From: Symsagittifera roscoffensis
Lineage: Eukaryota > Xenacoelomorpha > Acoela > Convolutidae
Length of the DNA: 64,000 nt
Reading direction: 5' to 3'
NCBI RefSeq assembly: GCF_963678635.1
Contig: NC_087063.1
Coordinates: forward strand, 22,698,701 to 22,762,700
This document shows positions 19,944 to 27,699 of the stretch, piece by piece. Position numbers and translations under genes: made by a program. The notes under the pieces were generated by a model. It saw only the letters and a program-made list of their open reading frames with translations. It was not told the origin of the DNA and did no database searches. Numbering within the stretch: the first letter of the stretch is position 1; each line of letters starts with the position of its first letter.

Positions 19944-20417
19944 TTCTTATCGTGTTGATTCTTACTGTCGTGTAGTCTCTTCCTGTCTCGTTTGATTCAA
20001 TGGATTCAATAAACAATTTCTGATCAATCCAGATCTAAAAAACAAGTCGCGACTTAAAACCATCATTTTTGGATTAAACATCATTCAACTCTTTTAAAAC
20101 TCCCCATTGAAACTCTCTTCTCAATTCTGATTTAAAAGTTTAGCACCAAGGTGGATCGTCCACCTGTATCTACGTCAAGGTAGCACAAATGAGCGCTGTC
20201 ACCTTGATGATCTGGAGTACTCTAGATCTTTCATGACACGAAACATAAAACATATCATAACAATAACATAACACATAAAAACATAAACATCACACATCTA
20301 TATTATCACATAAAATCTAATCCCTACTATGGTACCTAAAACCTAACCTAATCTAAAACCTGACACTAATTTTTGTCAAGTAACTTAATAAAAACCACTT
20401 ATCGCCAAACGCAATTC
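19944..20417 (-). other. Noncoding gap between the pol end and the extra coding block
   Basis: 474 bases without a reading frame, AT-rich. It separates the macro-like domain stop (20,418) from the ATG of the SGNH segment. It contains a good candidate 3' splice site (next entry), as expected if the downstream block were made from a spliced transcript. Otherwise I see nothing here. Confidence 0.55.
20035..20050 (-). promoter_or_regulatory. Candidate 3' splice site upstream of the extra coding block
   Basis: The minus strand reads GCGACTTGTTTTTTAG followed by ATCTGG: a T-rich tract ending in AG, 91 bases before the ATG at 19,943. Env-position genes of LTR elements are commonly expressed from spliced RNA, so the position is meaningful. 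No matching donor was identified, so this is tentative. Confidence 0.35.
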
Positions 20418-20738
20418 CTAGCATATGCTCAGATAGTATTTTTTATGTAAGTAAACCTCTATGTCAGTTTCTGAAAATATCACATGTACAAGTGCGTACA
20501 ACTCTCTCGGATGTAGCTTTCCCCTATTAGGATCATATACTGGTAACGAGAGAGAGGTTACTCCTCTCTCAACCAAAAAATCCTTAAGTCGAGTCAAGGC
20601 CAATACCAAACTCTTTGGATCTACGTGTTGCCTATCAGTGGCTTTGGTAACCAGGAAAAACACAAATATTTCCCTGGTATCTGTGATGCAACAGGGGGCA
20701 GCGCTATCATACCTCCCACACCAGGCCTCTGTTTCCAT
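20418..20738 (-). pseudogene. Macro-like domain, C-terminal half (shifted -1 from pol)
   Basis: The meaningful part of this frame begins near base 20,665 (IFVFFLVTKATD) and runs to the TAA at 20,418. Residues such as LVTKATD, LALTRLKDFL, GVTSLSLPVYD and VIFSETDIEVYLH follow the second half of OARD1/TARG1-type macro domains (LxTK, a helix, then GVTxLSxP, then a terminal helix and VTVY-like strand). The first half is in the preceding pol frame, and the join needs one extra base within a T5 run. In TARG1 a Lys in the LxTK region and a later Asp are catalytic. The Lys is present; the Asp position is not conserved (YDPNRGKL replaces GCGLD). It may therefore bind ADP-ribose without cleaving it. Confidence 0.6.
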
Positions 20739-23700
20739 AAAAAATCGATGTTCTTATACTCTCTTTTGAAATCAGCCGCCAGTGCTGTTTTGAAGCTTAC
20801 GTCCGCGGTTATCGCTATAGCGCACGTGCGTTCCGTGAGTATGAAATCGCTGTCCGTTATGACGATATTGTTTGAATAATGGTTCGGTAGATCAAAATAC
20901 GATTCAAAAATTCGTCCAAAAGGTGGTTTTTTAGCATTCTCGCCCTCTGTCTCTAGTTCTCCGGTTTCTCTTGCCGATTTCAATTTTTTTATTATCAGAT
21001 TTTCGGTGTGGGTGAGTCCTACCCCCACTCCCCGTACAAAAATATCCATCGACGTCCCCGTCGATCGCCCAAAGTCTAGGAGATTGAGGTTGGATTGTGG
21101 AACACGTAGAGGACCATCTGGTGCGACCCAGTTGGACTCAGTATTGTCATGACTGATGTATTTTATGCCGTCTTTATCGACGTCCTGAATCGTCAAAATC
21201 GTCTCTTTTGGATCTGTCGGCAGATCATGAAGCCATTCGAGCACGCGCAAGTTCGTTAGTTCCTGCTCATGAGTCTGTTCCGCTTCTGGTTCGAACTCCA
21301 CTTCCGGTTCTGATCGATCGTCGATCCAATCATGATCCATATCATTCACCAAGTCGATTTCTTCTAGCATCGCCACTTTTTCCAGTCCCACTAGCGAGTC
21401 CATGACGTCACTTACAACTATCCTGTCTACGACGAAATCCTCGCCGTACGGATTGTATTTCTTCTTGTTTTTTCCTCTCTTGCTCTGGCGTGTTTCCATG
21501 GTGAGAGGAAAGTCAGGCTGTATTCCTTTGTCAATTTCGATTTGTTCCGGGCAGTCCCAGTCTTCCTCGGCATAAAGTAGAGTTTCGTCGTCCACCTCTA
21601 CTCGCTCGGTCAACTCCAGATCCAGTGGTAGGTCGCAATCGTCCACCACCTCATTCCCGTCGTTTTTGTCGCGAGTACCCCTTTCATTCACTTCACAAGC
21701 AGGATCCACTATCAAATAGTCTCCCTCTTGCATGTCTGCTGGGATACACCAGTCCTCTGACGAGGCATTGTGTGGTTTGATATTTTCGTAATGAGCTGCT
21801 CTTCCAGTGCTCAATCGATAAAAACGACCTCCTTGGTGCACCTCTGTTATCTGAAATGGACCACGCCATTTCTTTAGTAATTTTTTGGTTCCTTTTGGTG
21901 GAACCACTTCCTGGAACACCCAGACGTAGTCGCCAACTGAGTAGGCTTTCGCATCGGCTGTCTTTTTGTCAAACCTCCTTTTTTGTCTAATTTGCGCCTG
22001 TTGCGTGTTCCTCCTGCATAAGTCATTGAGGTCCTGCTGTCTTCTAATAACATCCCGCACGTAAGTTTGCGGTGCTGTCCTCTTCCCCTCATATTCAGGG
22101 TAGAAAAACGTCAACGGGAGCGCTTTTTCATGACCCGTTAGCATCATGTGCGGACTTATTCCCGTGGTGGAATGCTCCGTGCTGTTGTAACCACCCATCA
22201 CTTGCGGCAAGTGCTTGTCCCAGTCATCCATGTAACGCGAGCAATAGACTCTCAGCATGGATACCAGTGTGCGATTTTGCCTCTCGACTAGGCCATTCGT
22301 TTGCGGGTGATAAGTGGTCGAGTGGGCCTGCGCTACCTGCGACCTTTTCATTAACTCCTTCGTGAGATCACCCACGAATGCTTTGCCATTGTCCGATTGG
22401 AACGTGATGGGGCAGCCATGCCTCGCTATCCACACATTTATCAAATGATCGCATGTTTCTTCCGCCGATGCTGTCATGCAGGGTGCTGCCTCCGCATACT
22501 TCGTAAAATGGTCGATCATTACCAGCACCTGATTATAGCCCGTTGCTGTCATGCAGATTTTCTGATGATCAATTTGCACCACTTCGTTGAAACCTGACGA
22601 CTCTATTGACTGTAGGGGGAACTTTAGTTTCCTGGGATCCTTCGCCTGCTGACATGACAGGTATGCGGCGATCCACTTCTCACAAGCCTTCTTCAATTCC
22701 GGCCATTCGAATCGTTTCTGTATCCTGTTATACACTTTTTCCACGCCTTGATGGCCCATTTGATCATGTGAGCGAAAGAGCAATTCGGTCTGGTACAACT
22801 GTGGTAACACTATTGAATTGTATTTATAGAGGACCTTGTCCTCCTCTTTTCGTTTGCAGGCTACGATTCCGTCCTTGTTCAGGTACAACAAGTCGTTTCG
22901 CTTCAGGTAGAATTGCTTCAAGATCTTGTAGCTGTCTTCTTCCAAGTCTCCCTTGTCAGGTGCTCCATTCTCGATCCATCTTTTCAGACTGCTCGTCATT
23001 CTATCATTTCGTTGAGCCCCTAGGAGATCCGACAGCCTGTACCTGGCTTTCAAATACGTCTTTACCCCGTTCATTTGCCCACTCATTGTCTCCGGAGCAT
23101 GAGCATCGTCCATCAACTTTACACACCATATCTTTTTCAAAGGCGTCGCTTCCTGCACAGATGGTTCCAGATTGGTACGGACGACCGTACCATGTGGCAG
23201 CAATCTGGTTGGGCGTTTCGAGACTGCTATCAGCTCGAGCTCGTCTGCGGCATTATCTACCACAGTGCCCTCTTCATCTGAGGTGTATCTGTCCCTGTCT
23301 GGATCCTGATGCGTTTCTCGGTCCAGCCCGCGCTGCTTCCAGTCTATCAATAAGGAGTGGATTGCGATCTCTGACATATCGGAATTGGAAGTTGTTTCAG
23401 ATGTGTTGTCCCGGGACTGGGGTCTCGAGTCAACACTTGAGTCGACTGATTCCCCAACATCATATTCCAAGTTGTTTGAGATGTTTCTCGACTCCCCGGA
23501 CAAAACTCTGTCCATTGGTCGCTTCGAACCCGACTCCCCGGACAAAATTCTGCCCCTAGGTGGTCTCGTCAACTTCTCCCCGGACAATTCGTCCTGCACG
23601 GGCTCAAAGGTGTCTGACTCCTCAGACGAGTCGTCCTTGACTGGCTCGAAGGCATCAGACTCCCCGGACATTGTCTCGTCCACGGACGAACAATTTGGGC

Positions 23701-24445
23701 TCGGCTCGTATTCTTCTTTCGCATCCGTGAAATGCACTCTCCTCGCGAAGCTAGATTTCGACTTGATCCTAACTTCCTCAGTGGCTTGGGTCTGATTCAG
23801 TGTTCCATATTCAGTGAACGAAGTTCTCAACAAGACCTCCTTCGGCATCGAGCTCACCAGCTGGTTGACTATCGACCTGCAATCCCGTTCAACGCCTCGG
23901 CTGCGAATGGACACTGGCCTCTTCTCTGTTCTCTCGGTGACAGTCAACCGCTGCATGGTCTCCATCCACTCACGATCATGCCTATCCACTTCCCTGTCCA
24001 GCAAGTCGCGGAGCTTTCCCATGACGTCCGGCGCCACGTTCACCGTCCTGTTCATTAGAGCCATGCTGTTTATACCCAGCCTGGTAAGTTCTTGCTGTAC
24101 CAAATTGGATCGGACTAGCAGATCCAACGGAACGGGCTCGCCTCTGGCTAAAAGCTTTATCTCCGCGGCCGTTTCCACTGGAAGGTTAGGGTGTCCGAGT
24201 ATAGGATGCCCTGACTTGTCTAACCACCTAGTAAGTGGTAGTTTGTCGTAGGTTTCCTTGTCCAGAAATGAAAACCCGTCTTTGGTTTCTGATTGGTTAG
24301 CCTGTTTCTCCTCGAGGCGCTCATAAAATTCTGTCTTTTTACTGAGGCTATCTGCGTTCTGGTGCTTGTCACGGGTACGATGCTCTATGATCATGTGGTA
24401 TCCATCCAGGCGCACGATCCAACGACCAATATAACTTTGATCCAT
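20621..24445 (-). CDS. pol: Element 2 pol, 3' part: RNase H end, integrase, C-terminal extension and macro N-half
   Basis: 1,274 codons from an internal Met (MDQSYIGRW), in truth the continuation of RNase H after a one-base loss near 24,478. The order is: RNase H tail; an acidic Ser/Glu-rich linker with repeated SGES motifs (about 250-325); the integrase zinc finger (H560, H565, then YLSC where the family and element 1 have CxxC); and the catalytic core D626, D685, E721 with 35 residues between the last two. A GPF-type C-terminal domain follows (GPFQITEVHQGGRFYRL), then about 350 residues of unassigned, acidic extension. The N-terminal half of a macro-like domain comes from about 1,190 (IVITDSDF, AIAITADV, ALAADFKREY). 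Loss of one zinc-binding Cys (TGC to TAC) would weaken the finger. Confidence 0.85.
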   Translation of the reverse strand: MDQSYIGRWIVRLDGYHMIIEHRTRDKHQNADSLSKKTEFYERLEEKQANQSETKDGFSFLDKETYDKLPLTRWLDKSGHPILGHPNLPVETAAEIKLLARGEPVPLDLLVRSNLVQQELTRLGINSMALMNRTVNVAPDVMGKLRDLLDREVDRHDREWMETMQRLTVTERTEKRPVSIRSRGVERDCRSIVNQLVSSMPKEVLLRTSFTEYGTLNQTQATEEVRIKSKSSFARRVHFTDAKEEYEPSPNCSSVDETMSGESDAFEPVKDDSSEESDTFEPVQDELSGEKLTRPPRGRILSGESGSKRPMDRVLSGESRNISNNLEYDVGESVDSSVDSRPQSRDNTSETTSNSDMSEIAIHSLLIDWKQRGLDRETHQDPDRDRYTSDEEGTVVDNAADELELIAVSKRPTRLLPHGTVVRTNLEPSVQEATPLKKIWCVKLMDDAHAPETMSGQMNGVKTYLKARYRLSDLLGAQRNDRMTSSLKRWIENGAPDKGDLEEDSYKILKQFYLKRNDLLYLNKDGIVACKRKEEDKVLYKYNSIVLPQLYQTELLFRSHDQMGHQGVEKVYNRIQKRFEWPELKKACEKWIAAYLSCQQAKDPRKLKFPLQSIESSGFNEVVQIDHQKICMTATGYNQVLVMIDHFTKYAEAAPCMTASAEETCDHLINVWIARHGCPITFQSDNGKAFVGDLTKELMKRSQVAQAHSTTYHPQTNGLVERQNRTLVSMLRVYCSRYMDDWDKHLPQVMGGYNSTEHSTTGISPHMMLTGHEKALPLTFFYPEYEGKRTAPQTYVRDVIRRQQDLNDLCRRNTQQAQIRQKRRFDKKTADAKAYSVGDYVWVFQEVVPPKGTKKLLKKWRGPFQITEVHQGGRFYRLSTGRAAHYENIKPHNASSEDWCIPADMQEGDYLIVDPACEVNERGTRDKNDGNEVVDDCDLPLDLELTERVEVDDETLLYAEEDWDCPEQIEIDKGIQPDFPLTMETRQSKRGKNKKKYNPYGEDFVVDRIVVSDVMDSLVGLEKVAMLEEIDLVNDMDHDWIDDRSEPEVEFEPEAEQTHEQELTNLRVLEWLHDLPTDPKETILTIQDVDKDGIKYISHDNTESNWVAPDGPLRVPQSNLNLLDFGRSTGTSMDIFVRGVGVGLTHTENLIIKKLKSARETGELETEGENAKKPPFGRIFESYFDLPNHYSNNIVITDSDFILTERTCAIAITADVSFKTALAADFKREYKNIDFLWKQRPGVGGMIALPPVASQIPGKYLCFSWLPKPLIGNT

Positions 24446-24456
24446 CGAATAGGTTT

Positions 24457-27400
24457 TCAGCCAGGCAAGGGCACGATTATCCCACGTAACTTGAAGGGAG
24501 CACTCCCCAAGTAGGCCCTGTATTTTTCCACGAAAGTGATCACCGCAAACATCTCCGCTTTTGGTGCGCCGTACTTCATTTCAGTATCACTCAGGACTTT
24601 ACTCGCGTAGGCTATCGGACGAAGAACCGTTTTCCCGTTCCACTCCTGCTCCTGGTGAAGTATGCCCGATATCGCAACCACTGATGCATCCGTGTCCAGC
24701 ACGAACATCCCCTTCTCTGTTGGCATGCCGAGGACCGGTGCCTCGCAAAGTTCACGTTTGATGTTTTCAAATGAAACTTGTGCCTCATCAGTCCAAGTGA
24801 ACTTTTTGCCCTTGTTTCTCATCAACCGCTGCATGGGGTTTATTTTGTCAGCATACCCCCTGATGAACTCTCGATAATAATTAGCGAATCCCAAAAAACT
24901 CATCAGCTGGGTGTCTGTTTTAGGCGCCTTCCAGGTCAGCACCGCTTCAACCGCTTCAGGATCTGGTCTCACTCCATGTTTGTCCACCAGGCGGCCCAGA
25001 TACTTTACGGAATCTTTGAGGATTTCACACTTAGAGGGTTTACATTTCAGACCCGCCTGCTTCATGCAAGAAAACACCTCCTCCAACATCTCTATGTGGT
25101 CTTCTAAGGTTGGTGTTGCAATCACGACATCATCAACATAACACATGATGAGATTCTCGTATTTCTTAGTGACGCTCGTGAGTGCCTGGGCCATCAGTCG
25201 CTGGAATGTGGCCGTTGCGTTGCACAATCCGAACGGCATCCTCTTCCACTGGAACAATCCCAGCTCGCACGCAAAGCCTGTTTTCTCTCGATCTTGCTTT
25301 CTGAGTGGCACTTGCCAGAACGCAGAGCCCAAATCCAACGTCGTGAAGAACTTCGCGTCTCCCAGCTTGGATAGGCTCTCATCGATGCGGGGAATCGGGT
25401 ATGCGTCCTTTATAGTCACTGCGTTCAGATAACGGAAATCACAACAAAATCTGAGTTGTCCCCCTTTCTTTTTCGCCATGACCACACCACAAGCCCACGG
25501 GGACTTCGACGGCTCGATCATGTCGTACTCCATTAACATCTCGATTTCCTTTCTACACGCTTCTGACTTGTTTGGGGTCATTCTTCTCGCCCCTTCCCTA
25601 TGAGGTACCGAGCCCTCTTCTATCTCAATCTCGTGTTCTACAAAATTACAGCAACCTATGTCGGCCTTATGTTTCGAAAAAACGTCTGCACTCCGATTTA
25701 GCACCGCTCTGAGGGAATCTAGTTCCTTGTCTGATATTTTACCCTTCAAATGTTCTATCTCAGGTAGGACTGGTTTATTCGCTGCTAACTCTGCTTCTGT
25801 CGGCCTCTCAGGAAAGTTGGAACAACTAGACAGCCCATCATCTGTTTCCGACTTCATTGAAAACAATATCCTAGAAGATTTCAATTCATTCACTCTCCTC
25901 ATTATACATTCTTGGTTCGCATGCAATGGACATTTAGTTACATCAAACTTTTTCAAGTTCTCCACACTCTGAAAGTCTGTGTTCAGAGGCAAAGCATAGC
26001 CAAGTTTCTTTCCCCTCTGTATTGTCACTGTTGTTGCTTCTGTGTTCAATAACACACTCACACACAGTCCGCTCTGAGTGAGTGAGAAGCTTCTTCCTAA
26101 AATAGCCGAGTTTTTACTGTTTGGATTTGGTACCAGACACACCTGTCTGTCATTGCTGAGTTCATTCAAGTTCCTCATCCTAAACGTCGCTACTACGGCT
26201 TGGTTTGGTTTTAATCTAACTTTTCGATCCAGAAAATTCGGCACCTTGGTCTGGTTAATTAAGATCTTATTAAGGGGTCTCTTTTCATACTTTCTCTCAG
26301 GATCCTTGATCCTAATCAACCCGTCATTGAGATCGATCGTGACATCAAAGTTGCGCACGAAATCCCTTCCTAAGATAAACTGGTCTGATTCGTCCAAATT
26401 CTCCACTACTAGGAAGCTCATCCAAAGATGTCTTCCTCCGAGCTGCAGTGAAATGATCGGGGCTCGTCCAGTCACATAGATCGCTCCCTGATTGGCAGCT
26501 GCCAACCTGATGTTTGTCGGTATGAGATCCGACCTTTTGAAACCCATGTCGGTCCAAGTTTTGACTGGCATGACACTAACCACTGCTCCCGTGTCTAGCA
26601 GTCCCTTTACTGAAAGTTGTCTGCCTTGCACGTCCAGCACGTGTGCGGCCAGATCGGCCTCGCAACCTATGTGCACCGCATCTTGTTCGACCATCGCGTT
26701 GTGTCCGATTCGTCTAACCTTCAGCTCCTCTTGACCAATGTTTATCCGGCCAATCTGATCGTTCGCATCAGTTATGTGAGCTTTTGTGTAGATATTGATG
26801 CCATCCACATTCATTAGGATCGGGTAAGGGCCATGGACATCGATATAATGTCCATCCACTGTCATAAGCCTCGGACCTCCCGTTGTGAGCAGCGCTCGCA
26901 CTGCCCTGGAGTCCAGTTTGGGATCTTTCTCCTTCAGGTAGTCGGCATAGATGTCCAGGTGGACTAGTGTAATCTCGGATGGTTCACTCAAGTTCTTGAC
27001 CACCTGGTGCCCTGCGACTGAGATAATGGACATTATTTTCGTCCCCTCCTTCGTCATGCCGAAAGTTTTACCAGATATAACGTTCAGTTTCAGTCCCTGT
27101 TTCCTGGGTTCCTCTTTGTCGTCTACTTTCGTCGTTTTACCCAGAATATTAAAACTTTCTCGAAGATCTGTGCTCTCCAGCTCCGACCTTACCCACTGCT
27201 CCACTTCTTTCGTGACAAGGTCCTGTTTGACATTCTGCAGCGCTGTCCTTGCCGCCAGGCCGTAATCCACCTTGAGTGGGCTAGACGACTCTGCCTCCAG
27301 GTTCGAGGCTACCACCTCATCAGGCAGTGTCTTCACCTTCTTCGTCGTAAAGGTGCTCGGTGTCGTCTCCTTTCTCCGAGACTCAGCCTCGTTCATCAGA

Positions 27401-27699
27401 CGTGCTCGACTGGCCTTGACACCCAAAAGCGCCTCTTCGTGGCGGGGATGTTTCGCGTCCGCCACTGCATCCCAAAATTGAGTACAATCCGACTTGAAGT
27501 GTCCCTCCAAAATACAGAACAAACACCTCGGACCATATTTCATGATGAGCCCTCTGTCATACTCTTCGTGATCTTCGTCGGTTGCATCGGCGTCCTCGAG
27601 AAAGTAGCCTATCGCCTTCATGTTCTGTTTGTATGCAGAACACGCGGAAACGTGATGGTCCGTCGAACCACAATTCGCACACGATCTCCTCGTATCCAT
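24457..27699 (-). CDS. pol: Element 2 pol, 5' part: zinc knuckles, protease, RT, RNase H
   Basis: 1,080 codons. The first Met (27,699) is only the first in this frame; by comparison with element 1 the frame is the continuation of gag after a -1 shift. The CCHC knuckles are CANCGSTDHHVSAC and CLFCILEGHFKSDC. Aspartic protease DTG at 369 (LLDTGAVVSV). RT: FCCDFRYLNAV, TTLDLGSAFWQVPL, FGLCNATATFQ, and YVDD at 854-857. RNase H begins at LDTDAS (D1002, D1004), the catalytic region that is deleted in element 1. The frame ends SAPFKLRGIIVPLPG. One base is missing relative to element 1 (LRVDNRA), so the last six residues are out of frame. RT looks intact. Confidence 0.9.
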   Translation of the reverse strand: MDTRRSCANCGSTDHHVSACSAYKQNMKAIGYFLEDADATDEDHEEYDRGLIMKYGPRCLFCILEGHFKSDCTQFWDAVADAKHPRHEEALLGVKASRARLMNEAESRRKETTPSTFTTKKVKTLPDEVVASNLEAESSSPLKVDYGLAARTALQNVKQDLVTKEVEQWVRSELESTDLRESFNILGKTTKVDDKEEPRKQGLKLNVISGKTFGMTKEGTKIMSIISVAGHQVVKNLSEPSEITLVHLDIYADYLKEKDPKLDSRAVRALLTTGGPRLMTVDGHYIDVHGPYPILMNVDGINIYTKAHITDANDQIGRINIGQEELKVRRIGHNAMVEQDAVHIGCEADLAAHVLDVQGRQLSVKGLLDTGAVVSVMPVKTWTDMGFKRSDLIPTNIRLAAANQGAIYVTGRAPIISLQLGGRHLWMSFLVVENLDESDQFILGRDFVRNFDVTIDLNDGLIRIKDPERKYEKRPLNKILINQTKVPNFLDRKVRLKPNQAVVATFRMRNLNELSNDRQVCLVPNPNSKNSAILGRSFSLTQSGLCVSVLLNTEATTVTIQRGKKLGYALPLNTDFQSVENLKKFDVTKCPLHANQECIMRRVNELKSSRILFSMKSETDDGLSSCSNFPERPTEAELAANKPVLPEIEHLKGKISDKELDSLRAVLNRSADVFSKHKADIGCCNFVEHEIEIEEGSVPHREGARRMTPNKSEACRKEIEMLMEYDMIEPSKSPWACGVVMAKKKGGQLRFCCDFRYLNAVTIKDAYPIPRIDESLSKLGDAKFFTTLDLGSAFWQVPLRKQDREKTGFACELGLFQWKRMPFGLCNATATFQRLMAQALTSVTKKYENLIMCYVDDVVIATPTLEDHIEMLEEVFSCMKQAGLKCKPSKCEILKDSVKYLGRLVDKHGVRPDPEAVEAVLTWKAPKTDTQLMSFLGFANYYREFIRGYADKINPMQRLMRNKGKKFTWTDEAQVSFENIKRELCEAPVLGMPTEKGMFVLDTDASVVAISGILHQEQEWNGKTVLRPIAYASKVLSDTEMKYGAPKAEMFAVITFVEKYRAYLGSAPFKLRGIIVPLPG

